From NCBI GenBank assembly GCA_964030475.1, contig CAXIPT010000001.1:20216133-20280132 (forward strand): a DNA stretch of 64,000 nucleotides, given 5' to 3'. Of this stretch, positions 1 through 40,746 are shown piece by piece (the first letter of the stretch is position 1; the number at the start of each line of letters is the position of its first letter). Made by a program: the position numbers and the translations under genes. The notes beneath the pieces were generated by a model. That model had not been told where the DNA came from, did not search any database, and saw nothing but the letters and a program-made list of their open reading frames with translations. The stretch comes from Tethya wilhelma. Lineage: Eukaryota > Porifera > Demospongiae > Tethyida > Tethyidae.

Positions 1-195
1 TATATACTGTGCTATAGTTGTGGCATGCACACTCTTGCTTTAATAGCTTTTGTTGCCAATTCAATTGTGTGTGTTAATTTGTGTGGGATGTTCATATGGT
101 CACACCTTATCACAAAGAATTGGTGACGCCATGATTGATAAATTTGTTTGGTTTTTCTTGCCTCTTTTCATCTTCTCTTCTTCTCTCTCCTGCAG

Positions 196-4825
<4,630 letters not shown>

Positions 4826-4977
4826 ACACAACCACCATCCACCAAACAAATCCTTCGATCTAAATTTCTCTTAGCAACTCAACCGCTGTAGTTTGGCTTT
4901 GACAACAATGACCTCTAGCTACACCTGTATTATAGTTGATCTACTGTCCGAGTCTTCTCCTAGTAATTATGCATTAC

Positions 4978-5009
<32 letters not shown>

Positions 5010-5510
5010 CTATATTATTATTGTTATGCAGGTTTGACTTCCATGTATGCTTTATTGTGCATTATTATTTCAATCCTTATGTTCATGTACTTAGTCATGT
5101 ACTTAGTCATGCAGTCAAATATTTTATTGCCAATATTATTGTTATGCTAATATCTTGACTATTAAAGGCAAGCTATAATACGTAATGTATGATGGTTTTG
5201 CATGGGTTTTAAATTTTCATTAACATAAAATTATTATAATCATTAAGTACAAAATTATATGCAAGCATGCATGACTAATTACTGTGTACAAATCAATCTG
5301 AAATTAACTCAAACATACATACATACACATTGCGCACGGTCATTACTTTATATACAATTATATCATTGACCCAATTATTCACAACACACACACAAACACA
5401 CACATACACATACACACATAGCCAGACTAACACAATCACATACACACACATATAAACACACACACACATGCATATAAACACACACTGACAACAACAAAAA
5501 ATGACTTCTG
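4826..5510. other. Convergent intergenic region
   Basis: This is the space between the stop codons of the kinesin (plus) and the kinase (minus). It holds a GT tract at 4981-5007, an AT-rich stretch and degenerate CA repeats at 5380-5470. No open coding region or RNA gene was recognised. It presumably contains both 3' UTRs. Confidence 0.6.
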
Positions 5511-18178
<12,668 letters not shown>

Positions 18179-19212
18179 TTGAAAGTTTAATCTATATACA
18201 ACCACATAAAAAAAGGAAGTTTTTGAACTTGAAAATTGGTGCTAATTTCAGTTAATTTTTGCTAGATCAACAGAGTACTTATTGAGAAGAGATAAATCTG
18301 AGACTTTGTACGGGATAAATTAACTGTTAGTTGGTTACAATATCTATAGAACACGCTAGAACATCTTGATCATGATCTAGCTAGACAAACAAGACAGATT
18401 ATAGACCATTAAACTTCAGAAAACTTTCTGCAATCCCGCTTTATAGAAATTTTAGCTTGCTTACCTTACGCTAATCGTGAGTGATTAGAGCGGCACTGTT
18501 TCTTTAACTCGGGAGGATGATCTTTCTTTCTCAGTTGTGCTATCTCTTTCCACCCATGTTTTTGTAGGTTGTCAATAATTGAATGGGCGGGGCTGTTGTG
18601 CCTTATTATAATTATGCAAAAGACTACATGTACCGCCCACACAGGAAGTGCCACACACTGCAGGTATTGGTAAGGGGTCGTCGAAGCTAGCCAACGCTAG
18701 CTTCGACGACCCCTTACCAATACCTGCCAAAAAAGAGATGCAGATGTAAGCTAATGATAGCTCGATAGACCGACCAGTATAGTATGTGTTCGCAAACTGC
18801 ATACGATTGTATTACAGTAAGCTATAATTCATGCAGTAACTTTGTTGTGGAGTAATGTATAGCACAAAGTAAACCTGCGCGAGCTAGCTAATGCGCATGC
18901 GTAGATCTTCAAACTCTGAGCGAGCGCGCGCTGGCTCTAGGATGACATCAGCATCATGTTCTAAAAATAAACCACAAACTGCAAGCGGTATCCAATTTGC
19001 CACGTCAGCTGTTTCATATCAATATTAATTTTTACATGTGGCAGTTTGGCTTGACTTCGGACAGGAAACAGACCTCTTTGCTTCAAACTACCTTGACTTT
19101 ACTCGAGTTCAAAGAATTCACAAAAGGCAGAACTTCAAACAGTACCCCTTTGGAGGAGAAAAGTGTTATTTATTCTAAGAAAAGAAAACAGGTGAAGAAG
19201 ACAGAGTGAAAC
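18179..19212. promoter_or_regulatory. Divergent promoter region between the kinase and VCP
   Basis: The region lies between the kinase start (minus) and the VCP start (plus). It contains the palindrome at 18660-18727, a GC-rich stretch at 18876-18935 with an NRF1-like TGCGCATGCG at 18892-18901, and a TGACATCA CRE-like string near 18943. A likely 5' non-coding exon border for the kinase (TATATAG acceptor on the minus strand) lies near 18192. The start sites themselves cannot be read from sequence alone. Confidence 0.5.
18660..18727. repeat. Perfect palindrome, 32-bp arms with 4-nt loop
   Basis: The arm starting GCAGGTATTGGTAAGGGGTC (18660-18691) is followed by CAAC and then its exact complement (18696-18727). 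A perfect hairpin of this length is rare by chance. It resembles neither of the inverted-repeat families seen elsewhere in the window. Confidence 0.95.
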
Positions 19213-30548
<11,336 letters not shown>

Positions 30549-31272
30549 TTGAGAACGAGTGTTGTAGCTGTTGTGTTGATTAATGTACTCTAAAACATAA
30601 TACTAACTGAATGCTGTAAAGGAAACACAATCCTGTTCCTTATTATTATTATTATTATTATTAGCATTGTGTAAGACATTAATGTTGTCAAAAAGGTAAT
30701 CAACTGGACAAGTATCAACCACATGCACATGGCAGGAGGGCCGTAACCATGTACGCATGCGCATTAGTGTCGACGTGTGAGGCCGACCTTGCGGAATCTC
30801 TGGGAGAGTACCTGGGAGCTCCCCGGACCCCAACCTTAAACCAGTGAATAAATTATATCAAAACATGTGACGCAATTTTACATAAAAACTCAAGGAAGAC
30901 ACCCAGAGTTATAAAGCGTAGAGGATTCAAATTATTTTATCTCCTGGCTCTGTTGACGGTCTTATTATCTCTGAGAAATTAATAAAACTGGACAACTTTT
31001 ACAAGACAACTATAATTTACGGTAAATCAATACAAAGTCCATTTTCTTTGAGAAATTGATGAAACTGAACAACAGTTTTCGACGATTGAAGCAATTCTGT
31101 GAAATATTTTTAACGATAGTAACTATTGATCATAGTATAGGGCAGTGTCACTAAGAGAGTCACACCAAGTTAGTTTTGAAGAGTCCATGTATTATATCAC
31201 ATTGGCACTGTATTATCTTGAAGTTGCCTATCAGTCTGAAAGAATATCTAGCACTAAAAGAATTGATTTGAC
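30549..31272. other. VCP 3' UTR and TRAF promoter region
   Basis: The region holds a (TTA)n tract at 30640-30662, a GCATGCGC NRF1-like palindrome at 30756-30763 and a possible poly(A) signal AATAAA at 30847-30852. After that it is AT-rich up to the first TRAF ATG. No gene was recognised. Confidence 0.5.
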
Positions 31273-33478
31273 ATGCCTGGACACAAAGTTTCAAGAAACA
31301 ACTTTAAAAACAAGGAACAGTACGATAGGCACATATGTGTCAAGTGTAAGCTACTATTGAAGGAAGTCGTACAACCCAATTGTGGACACAGGCTTTGTCA
31401 AAGTTGTGCTGAGGAAATTCTTCAAACTCAGAGTCCTCCACTGTGCCCTCATGAGGACTGCCGGGAGATATTCACCAATGAGGATGGTGCACATGTAAGC
31501 AGAACTGCATTGGCTATATGATTTGTGATTACAGCTATATGCTGTAGCAATGGGTGGCTATATACTGCATGCAGGTAGAAACAACTCTTCATGAAAATAC
31601 TACACCGGTACCGGGGTGTGGTAGTAACATTCAAACCTTAATTGGATGTCAAGCATATGAATAAAATTTTTAATGTCACACATGGAAAATTCATTGGAAA
31701 CATGCCGTGCACATGTATCAGCATGGCCTAAGTGACAACACAACACAACAAGACAACAACAACAACACTAACAACAATACTAACAACAACACTAACAACA
31801 ACACTAACAACAGCACTAACAACAACAGAAGAACAATTAAACAAAAGAAAACCCCAAAAAATGAAACAACAGCTATAAACACAAATGAATTAGATTACTG
31901 CATAGTAGCTATATAGTAATAAAAGCATGCATACAGTATAGGGCACTCTAGGAATGCGTACAAAGCATGCAGTATAATACATAATGACACAATTAATAGA
32001 CAGCTAACATGAATAAGGTACACTGCATGTATACAGAGAGTACGGTCACCTATACACACATGCATTGACCAAAAACAACACACGTACGTTGTTAGGGGTT
32101 AGGAATGTGCACACGAAGTGGCCATGACTAATATGTGTGTAATGTTTCCCTTTTATAGTATTTCCCTGATCGATTCATAAGGAAAGAAATTCGAAACTTG
32201 GAAGTCATCTGTACCTTCTCCAGCCAGGGATGTCAGTGGGAAGGGAAGTTCAGCCAGCTGGAGAAACATCTGGAGACCTGTCTCTACTTCAGCTACGAGT
32301 GTGAATTCTGTGGAAAAAGTCTATCCCCAGATCAAATCGAGGAACATACAGCAAAATGCCAAGATACCACTCAGCCTTGCCCATTAGCTAAGGTTGGATG
32401 CAACTGTAAACAACAAATGACCAGGGAAGACCTTGCTACTCACATTAGCGAGCACCAAATTGAGCACTTCACCCTGCTTGCCGACAAAATAGTTTCCCTA
32501 GAAAAGAAATCCAATGAGCCACCTCAAGTTACAAATAGAAGGCCAATCAGACAGCTAGGTGCCAAATCAGGCCAACGCCGTGTTGCTACAGACAGTGGTG
32601 AAGAAATATATGATCATGGTTATCACACTCTTCCTGATTTGGTCGAATCGGATGGCCCAAACAGCTATCACTCTGCTTCTAAACGTAGTCCAAAACTTGA
32701 CATGCTAACAAAGTATGTTACACCCGAAGAGAAAATTGAAGTTGTAGTAAAAAATCCTTACGATACTGAGAGCCACCTTGGAGCAGATGCATTAGATGAT
32801 CATTTTCAGCGTAAACTACAGAAGCAACTAGGCAGTGAAATCCATAAAGTTCGTGGTGACCTTCAAACCTTCTTGATGAATGAGTTAAGAGTTAAAACCG
32901 ATGAAATATCGACACTTCGAGCCACTATCAACAAATTGGAGAGATCTGTGAGATCTAAGAATGCCGATACAGAAGACAAAGATTTCCGACTTTCTCTGAT
33001 TGAAAATGCAAACTACGATGGCACAATGATATGGAAGATTCCCCAATTTTCTCAACGATTGTCAGATGCTCAAAATGGCAAGTACACGTCAATCTTTAGC
33101 CTACCCTTCTACACCAGTAGATATGGCTACAAGATGTGTATGCGTCTCTACATCTTGGGAGATGGAATTGGCAAAGGGTCTCACATGTCACTCTTCTTTG
33201 TCCTGATGAAGGGAGAGTTTGACAACATCCTCCAGTGGCCCTTCACTCACAAGGTCACCTTCAAGCTCATCAACCAGGCAGGAGGAAGAGACGTGGTGGA
33301 CACCTTCCAACCAGACCCAATGAGCAGCTCCTTCCGTAAGCCACGATCAGACATGAACATCGCCAGTGGATGTCCAAGGTTCGTGTCTCAAGGAGATCTG
33401 AGAAACAATGGTTTTATAGTTGATGACACCATCTTTGTCAAGTGCACCATCGACACATCAACAATAAGATTACCTTAA
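31273..33478 (+). CDS. TRAF-like RING / zinc finger / MATH protein (copy 1)
   Basis: Two coding exons, 31273-31494 and 32159-33478, join in phase 0 and encode about 513 residues. Exon 1 holds a RING finger (HICVKC ... CGHRLCQSC ... PLCPHEDC). Exon 2 starts YFPDRFIRKEI, then gives TRAF-type zinc fingers (GCQWEGKF, YECEFCGKSL, CPLAKVGC). A variable linker with GYHTLPD and DGPNSYHS follows, then a short coiled coil (LRATINKLERSVRSK). It ends in a complete MATH/TRAF-C domain from about residue 340 (MIWKIPQF ... GYKMCMRLYILGDGIGKGSH ... GFIVDDTIFVKC). TRAFs trimerise through MATH and the coiled coil, bind receptors or adaptors, and the RING transfers ubiquitin in immune and stress signalling. All features look intact. 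It lies 0.7 kb downstream of VCP. Poly(A) signal AATAAA at 33705-33710. Confidence 0.93.
31735..31830. repeat. Tandem repeat (AACAACACT-type)
   Basis: Repeats of AACAACACTAACAACAAT occur inside the intron of TRAF copy 1. They produce a spurious Asn/Thr-rich open frame and are not judged to be coding. Confidence 0.85.
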
Positions 33479-34611
33479 TTTAACTCCATGAATTTTTTTA
33501 CTTTCAAACACCAAGATGCACCTAATTAAGTATGCTAATTAACATCTACACTCGCTCTGTAATACGTTAAACTTAGAAAATTAAACGAACTCCGTATTCT
33601 TCTCTTTCTCTTTTTGATGCAATGCCTTGCATCAGAGCTCTCTTTTTTTGTACATTTTTTTTGTTGAGATTGTTACAATAGCGCATAGCTATGTCACTCT
33701 GAATAATAAAATGATTATGCTATTATAGCTGGCCATATTAATGCTTTCAATGCTGGCCCATAATTTATAGCAACACTCAAAGATAAAAAAAAAAATTTAA
33801 AAATTCATTAGAAAGTATATTTGCTGGCCTGTGCAGCATCACTCTGACTTATATAGCCAGCTAGTGCCATTTACTGCTGAGTCAGAGTGCTGAGTGCATT
33901 AGGCTAGGCAGCCTTACTGCTAAGTAACCTTTACCTTCATACAGTGGCACATGTCATCATACATACATTAATTTTCATTGCACTGCAGTTGGTCAGGTGC
34001 CGATGGACTTTGGAGTGGCAATGAGTGAGAGTCAAGTGCATGGAAAATTTCAGTGGTCATTACATGCCTGAGCTGAGCATGGCACGTGCACTACTGGATA
34101 TTCATCCATGCATCACATCATCATCATCATCACATGATCTGAGAATCTGGTTTGAATTTGAATCAGATCTGTAGAATGTTCTACACTCAGCTGCTCATTA
34201 TTTTGCTCAAAATGGGCCTAGTACCTTCGTCCCGTACCTGATCATGCTAGTCTAGAACAGGCTGAAATGTTCAGAAGATACTGAGATACTGATCTTTATC
34301 TGCAGTAAAACTTCAGGTAAGTGCTCTAGACTGGCAAACTGGTTACACGGTATAATTTTATGCTGATATTCTCCCACCAGCTGTCTCAAAGTTACTGACA
34401 TCTGTTGAGGCATACAGTCTCCAGGGGCCTAACCTGCCAATCCACCTACCTCGGACTCTCAAGAACTGTGTCCAGCCACATACAGCTTGATAGCAATCAT
34501 TTGTGGCTTGTCGTTTTTATAAACTGAGGAAGTCATCTCTGGCAGGTTTATCGCAGAGCTCCGCTCATCTGGTCTGTAAATTGTGCTTCTACAGTTAATA
34601 CGATTTTCACG
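33479..34611. other. Intergenic, with sequence shared with 45.8-46.6 kb
   Basis: It contains the 3' UTR of TRAF copy 1 and the 5' region of copy 2. The stretch around 33900-34060 and 34290-34500 aligns with the region in front of TRAF copy 3, including a CTTCAGGTAAGT donor-like site that may be the end of a shared 5' UTR exon. This shows block duplication. No further gene was seen. Confidence 0.6.
33705..33710 (+). promoter_or_regulatory. Poly(A) signal AATAAA (TRAF copy 1)
   Basis: AATAAA lies 227 nt after the stop codon of TRAF copy 1 in an AT-rich 3' flank. Called by position and motif only. Confidence 0.5.
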
Positions 34612-37530
34612 ATGCCTGGATTTCATGTATCTCGAGACATATTCAAAGATAAGGAGCAATTTGATCGACATGTCTGTGCTCAATGTACCCTCCTAATGAA
34701 AGATGGTGTCCAGCCAACTTGTGGTCATCGATTGTGTCAAAGCTGTGCCGAAGAAATCGTTCAAACTCAGAGTCCTCCACTCTGCCCACATCAAGACTGT
34801 GGTGAAGAGTTCAAGAATGAAGATGGTACTTATGTAAGTTACTAAAGTCCATCTGGTTTGAGAATGCCGGTAGAAAAATTGAATAACTTTCTAAATATCC
34901 AACCAATTTCAAAATTTCAAGCACCATTGGAAAGCACTCGTTCTCCCTGTTCTTTTGGTTGCTTTTTCAGCTTCCTATGCCTTACCAGTCAAAAGTTAGC
35001 TATTTTGCCCCATATAAAAAGTATTGTATGAATCTCATTATTTCACTTCTGGCGGCATTCTCAAACCAGATGGACTTTATAATAGGGTCATGCATGGAGG
35101 ATCCTTGCTACTGTACTATGTATTGAATTATTCCACCCTTAACCCAATTTTGGCCTCAACCCCTACTTCATGATCTAACTCTTGGTTGTTGTTGTTGTTG
35201 TTGGTGATATCAGTTACACTGTGTTGACGTGATGCTATGCGTCAGGAATGCTGTTGGTTACACAGTTTTTATAAAATGCATATTATGTATCCAGACATGC
35301 ATTCTTGACTAATTACACGAACTATTGAGTTACAGCAACTCATGAATAACAATGATTTTATTCTTGCATATAGTACCGGATCATAGTTGCCAACTTCCTC
35401 CAACTGAACCCTAGCGGGACATTAAAACCGCATAGCCTCGTACCCAGGCTCTCTCCTTTGACCTTTCACTCACGGAAAGGAAGGAGAGAACCTGGGAGCT
35501 CACGTCACGCACGTGCACTTAAATTAATGAGCGTGGGTGAAAGCGACCACAATCCACGTGCTGATCTAGATTTTTTTCCCTCAAGTTTAGCGGCAAAGAA
35601 ACTAAACTGGTATTTTGTTGGTAGTGCTCTCCTTATTTTTCAAGGAGGGAGGGGCCTGGGTACGAGGCTAAAACCGCACACACAAAAATGTAAACCACGC
35701 CTCTTTTATGTAATGACACACCCCTTTTATTGCAATAGTTCAAAGTGCAAAATGCTTCTTAGCATAGCGATTGTGAACTAGCGCTTTAGAAAGCTCAATA
35801 TTCAGCTTTTTAAAAACAGATTTAAGACATTTGTCACCATAGAGCTGCTAAAAGCTAAATTTTGAGGCACAGATCTTCATTTTTCAAGAAAGCGAGACAC
35901 TTCATTGCTTTTGGAGCAGGTCGGGACATGGCGGGACAGAGGTCAAAAAAGCAGGACTGTCTTGCCAGAATCGGGACGGTTGGCAACTATGCCGTATAGC
36001 ACAAAAATTTGGCAGATTTTAATATTGGTGGTTTTGGTAAGGACTGCCAATATTAAACCCGTGAAACATTCATTTTTGCACACACAGATATGCAATAGAT
36101 GTATTGCTGTGTGCACTACCACCAAAATGAAATCCGCCAAAATGAAATTTTTGACAATCTGCCAAATTTTATTCTCGCCAATATTTTGTGCCCTACAGTA
36201 TTTCCCTGATCGATTCATAAGGAAAGAAATCCAAAACTTGGAAGTCTTCTGTACCTTCTCCAGCCAGGGATGTCAGTGGGAGGGGAAGTTCAGCCAGCTG
36301 GAGAAACATCTGGAGACCTGTCTGTACTTCAGCTACGAGTGTAAATTCTGTGGAAAGAGCTTCTCGCCAGATAAATTTGAGCAACACAAAGCAAAATGCC
36401 AAGAGTCTAATCAGCCTTGCCCATTAGCTACAGTTGGATGTCATTCCAAACAACCTATGACCAAAGAAGACCTTGCTGCTCATTTCAGTGAAAACCAAAT
36501 CGAGCACTTTACCCTGATTGTCGATAAATTAGTTTCACTGGAAAAGATATCGAAACAGTCACCTCGAGTTGCAAATGAGAGTCCCACTAAACAGCTAGTT
36601 GCTAGACCCATTGTTGGAGATAGCGGCAAAAAACCCGAGGAAGATCATACATCAGATGGTGGTTATCATACCCTCCCCGATGTGGTGGAAACAGACGGTC
36701 CCAACAGCTATTGTTCCACTTCTAAACCCAATCCCAAAATTATAACCGACACACAGTTGACAAAGCATGTGACCCCCAAAGAGAAATTTCAGTATGAAGT
36801 TGAGAATCCTTACGATACTGAGAGCCACCTTGGAGTAAGTGCATTTGGTGAACATTTTCAGCGTAAACTCCAACAACTACTAGGAAGTGAAGTCCTCAAA
36901 GTTCGTAGTGACCTTCAAACCTTTTTGGTGAACGAATTAAGACTCAAGACAGATGAAATAGCAACACTTCGAGCTACAATCAACAAGCTGGAGAGATCAG
37001 TGAGATCTAAGAATGCTGATACTGAAGATAAAGATTTTAGGCTTTCTCTAATAGAAAATGCAAATTATGATGGTACAATGATATGGAAAATACCACAATT
37101 CTCTCAACGATTATCCGATGCTCAAAATGGCAAATACACGTCAATCTTCAGCCTACCATTTTACACCAGTAGGTACGGCTACAAGATGTGTATGCGGCTG
37201 TACATCTTGGGAGATGGAATTGGCAAAGGGTCTCACATGTCACTCTTCTTTGTCCTGATGAAGGGAGAGTTTGACAACATCCTCCAGTGGCCCTTCACTC
37301 ACAAAGTCACCTTCAAGCTCATTAACCAGGCAGGAGGAAGAGACGTGCTGGACACCTTCCAACCAGACCCAATGAGCAGCTCCTTCCGTAAGCCACGATC
37401 AGACATGAACATCGCCAGTGGGTGTCCAAGGTTCGTGTCTCAAGGAGATCTCAGAAACAGTGGCTTCATAGTGGATGATACGATCTTTATTAAATGCACC
37501 ATCGACACAGCAACAATAAGACTGCCTTGA
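34612..37530 (+). CDS. TRAF-like RING / zinc finger / MATH protein (copy 2)
   Basis: Exons 34612-34833 and 36199-37530 join in phase 0 and encode about 517 residues. It has the same order as copy 1: RING (HVCAQC ... CGHRLCQSC ... PLCPHQDC), TRAF zinc fingers, a linker with SDGGYHTLPDVVETDGPNSY, a coiled coil and a complete MATH domain ending CTIDTATIRLP. The linker and coiled-coil DNA differ from copy 1 at many silent sites, while the last ~290 bp of the MATH domain is almost identical, a sign of gene conversion. The intron holds a hAT-like MITE (35433-35670). An upstream open frame fused to exon 2 (from 35905) is intronic and not used in this model. Poly(A) signal AATAAA at 37677-37682. Confidence 0.93.
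35433..35670. mobile_element. hAT-like MITE with 8-bp target duplication
   Basis: The ends are TAGCCTCGTACCCAGGCT and its complement AGCC-type CCTGGGTACGAGGCTA. The element is flanked by the direct repeat AAACCGCA at 35425-35432 and 35671-35678. At 238 bp it is the longest member seen here, and it lies in the intron of TRAF copy 2. The exact 8-bp duplication supports hAT-type mobilisation. Confidence 0.88.
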
Positions 37531-38424
37531 ATGTACCTTCATACCGACTCAAATGATTATTATAACTTTAACATTAATTTTGTTGGGTTACATTATTATT
37601 ATTATCATAATTTTTATTATTATAGCTAGTATACATTGCCATGCCATGCAGCCAGTTGTTGTACAATATTATTATTAATAAAACTGATTTAATGTGATCA
37701 TGTTATTAAACCTTAGACTGAATTTGATTTTCAAGTCTCAATCTTTTTGCTGATATTTAACGTTAGTGTTTGACTGATTATGAGAAATTAAGACTTCGTA
37801 TACAGGGAAACAAAGGATACTCTGGGGAATAATTATAAATTCAGGTTGTATATTAAATTATATATATAATTATACATAGAGAGGTTGTCCTCTTCTCGGA
37901 GGTTCTGTTTGCATGTATTGCTACAGATGGGAATTGGAATTTTCGGGAACTAAGAACATTATCCTTTGTTAAGAGGTTTATAATATAATTTAGTGTCCCT
38001 ATCTCCGAGGGTCCACTATTGGAGGTTCAACTGTAATGGTTAATATCATGTGACTAGCATAATGTATCGTATGCAATCAATATTCTACTGTATAAGGTTA
38101 TTACACAATGTCATGCTATGATAGTTTAACTACTTATTATAGACGTGAGATATAACTTAATAAGTACACTGCATCTATGGTCAGCTGACTTAGCCTGACT
38201 AACGACTTGTATTTTTAAGACAATGCCACTGCAGTATGATACACAAACTTGGAAATTATTATCGTGTCCTAACTGTTTTGACTATTTTAGGAATTAACTT
38301 ACATGACTTGTGTTACCTTATTTTAGTATAATGGTATAATATTAAATGGTGAGCGCACAGCAATTTCAAGCTAAGTCAGTTGCTCTCATGATCAGATCTT
38401 GGTAATGCAAAGGTAGTGATATCG
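37531..38424. other. Intergenic, AT-rich
   Basis: It holds the 3' UTR of TRAF copy 2 followed by AT-rich sequence. No open frame or known repeat family was recognised. Confidence 0.5.
37677..37682 (+). promoter_or_regulatory. Poly(A) signal AATAAA (TRAF copy 2)
   Basis: AATAAA lies 147 nt after the stop codon of TRAF copy 2. Confidence 0.5.
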
Positions 38425-40303
38425 ATGTCTCACCAACATTTGAAAGACACTGTTCCAGATGTTAGCAACAACTGTTCTACGAAGGAGGTAACTGTGCTTT
38501 TGATTTGTGTACACTATAGCTGTATGTATGAATGAATGATTTTTGCGTTTCCAAATTTAAAAAAAAGTATATATATATTATAATATGCTCCATGCAACCT
38601 CCCTGCCATGGCTACAATTTATCATGATTCTATAATAATTATATCTGGCTATAATCTATAGACAGGTAATTTGATTGTAATTTATTGTTATGGGGGATAT
38701 AGGTGAATAATTATAAACTAAGATATTTTCTTCTTTCTTGACAGACTGCACTTGGTTTGTATAATGATTGAGCCCAAAACCAAGTACTATAATTGTACTA
38801 TATGTTTTTCTAGAGTGTATGGTTATTGTAACCTGAGGGCGGCTGTATGTTTTTTCCGAGCTCGAGGGAAAAAGCTCATACACCCTAGGTAGTAGCCTCG
38901 TTCCCAGGCTTTCCCTATATAATTTATTCATTTTGGTTATTTTAGCCAACTAAAAAAAGAAAGGTGAAGGCTGGGAACGATGCTACTAGGTAGTGTATCA
39001 GCTCATGGTTAGACAGTGACTGTGTACATGGCCAATGTACACTAGGCGGTGCTGTGTACTAACTATGGTTTTTGGACAACTATTTTGTGAGAAAAAGACA
39101 GGCCTGGGTAGTGAATACTAGTGATATCTTGAGTACACTGGCATGCTTGTACCCCTCAACCTAGAATCTACTGTTTGAAAACATGTTTTTGGAACTAACT
39201 ATCTCAGGCCTGGATCTGATTCATTTTATTGCCTTCTTTGATTCCAAAATCCACCGTCTATATTTTGCATAACTACAATTAATGTCGACGTCATGCATGC
39301 ATGAATGCATGATTGTAGGAATATCCTAATATGTCAGTTATAGTTATTCAAAACCAAGTTATGCATGTTGCATGGATATTCATAAGTCATGTGCTACTCA
39401 CATTATTTGCCATATATCGACCTACACGGCAATTCATGAATGATCAATAATTTCTTCAAATTAGGTTCGTAGCTATAGCAGGGATGATCAGGCTAGGCCA
39501 CCAAGCATTGTGAGTGACAATGGCTTAGGAAAAGAGCGAACATTAAGCACTGCTTCAACTTCTGGAAGTTCTGGTGCTCGGCGATCCACCATAACAGAAG
39601 CACATGATGAGCCACGTGTGGCAGGCTTCAATCAACAAATAGGAGAACAGCTATCAACAAGTCATGATGAACGAGAGGTAATAATAAATACGTATCCTGA
39701 CTCTCCATGGCTGAATATGACCATACATGCACATAATGACATGTTCATCCTATTATTATCATATATGCTTGAAACTGAGTGTCCATATAATAATGCATGT
39801 AACAGTATTAGTATTATATTACGTAGGTTAAAGACTTACACAGAAGAAGGCAACGTAGATTGCAACCTAATAGCACACCGATGCCAAAGGCCAAGAGTGA
39901 GGACAATAATATGACTTCCGAGTCTGCTCATGATCAGTCTGGCGATACTAATTTTAGCACTGAAAGTATATCTCACACCGGAATTCATACACAAGACACA
40001 GATACAAACCCACAGTATCCTTTTAGTGTAAAGTTAAGTTCACCATCATATCTTATGAAGGCTAATACTCTGACGCAAGTGCTACAGGATGAACAAAAAG
40101 ATCAATTATCAAAAGCTCTCACTCAGGAGCTACAGGATAAAAAAGATGAACTATCAAAGGCTCTCACTCAGGAACTACAGGACAAAAAAGATGAACTATC
40201 AAAGGCTCTCACTCAGGAACTACAGGACAAAAAAGATGAACTTTTAAAGGCTCTCACTCAGGAACTACAGGATAAATTCAATGCACAAAAAGACCAAAGT
40301 TAA
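38425..40303 (+). CDS. MATH-family relative with 15-residue repeats in place of MATH
   Basis: Three phase-0 exons, 38425-38487, 39465-39677 and 39827-40303, encode about 250 residues. The exon layout parallels the RING-less MATH genes at 50891 and 56457: a short first exon, a Ser/Thr-rich second exon (STASTSGSSGARRSTITEAH), and a third exon opening with a basic cluster (HRRRQRRLQ). It also shares the KAKSEDN and HTGIHTQDTDTNP type strings with the gene at 52751. Instead of a MATH domain it ends in about four copies of ALTQELQDKKDELSK (15 residues, 45 nt), an ideal coiled-coil repeat, then a stop. It looks like a paralog that lost MATH and expanded its coiled coil. Function unknown; self-association or binding to its MATH relatives is plausible. 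Confidence 0.7.
38893..38985. mobile_element. hAT-like MITE with 8-bp target duplication
   Basis: A 93-bp element with ends TAGCCTCGTTCCCAGGCTTT and GGCTGGGAACGATGCTA lies between direct repeats CTAGGTAG at 38885-38892 and 38986-38993. It is inside the first intron of the gene at 38425. Confidence 0.88.
40059..40280 (+). repeat. 45-nt coding tandem repeat
   Basis: The unit encodes ALTQELQDKKDELSK. The middle copies are nearly identical in DNA, so the array is young or is being homogenised. A length that is a multiple of three keeps the frame regardless of copy number. Confidence 0.9.
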
Positions 40304-40566
40304 TCATTTAAATTTATCAGACTTGTCAACCCATGATTCCTGGATGTCAGTCATGGCATGGATAATTATTATTGCAATTGTTTTTGTTTGTCATCATCAG
40401 ATGTTAATATAATTATATCATGTGCCCATGCATTTTCCAGCCTCAGCTTCTTGATTCTTGATCTTTATACGTAATCGTAATATCACTGCTAGTCTCGTTC
40501 CCAGACTATTTTGTGCTGCAGTACTGGGATCGGGAACAAAACCATAGCGATTATTCTGATGGTAAA

Positions 40567-40578
40567 TGCGCATGCGCA
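40567..40578. promoter_or_regulatory. Palindromic NRF1-like site
   Basis: TGCGCATGCGCA is a perfect NRF1 consensus palindrome 169 bp upstream of the ATG at 40747. It is a candidate core promoter element for the MATH gene that follows. Confidence 0.45.
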
Positions 40579-40746
40579 TATAGCTTTTGGCCTTTTGGGG
40601 AATTAGATTACCGGTAGGACAAATACGGATAAAATAACCACAACAATGGAACGGGACGCAGATAAAACCTATAAGCCCAACTTCAGGCAAATAAATAATC
40701 CAAGAGTGATGTTGAAAAACAAAAACTAAGAGCCGGGACAGCAAAA

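Noticed and set aside
31707..31916. Asn/Thr-rich 69-codon frame
   Set aside because: Product of the AACAACACT tandem repeat in a TRAF intron.
35458..35781. 107-codon open frame in the TRAF copy 2 intron
   Set aside because: It lies mostly within the hAT-like MITE at 35433-35670.
35905..36198. Upstream extension of TRAF copy 2 exon 2 (long open frame without a stop)
   Set aside because: Copies 1 and 2 share the acceptor before TATTTCCCTGATCG and join in phase to the RING exon; the extension is intronic and absent from copy 1.
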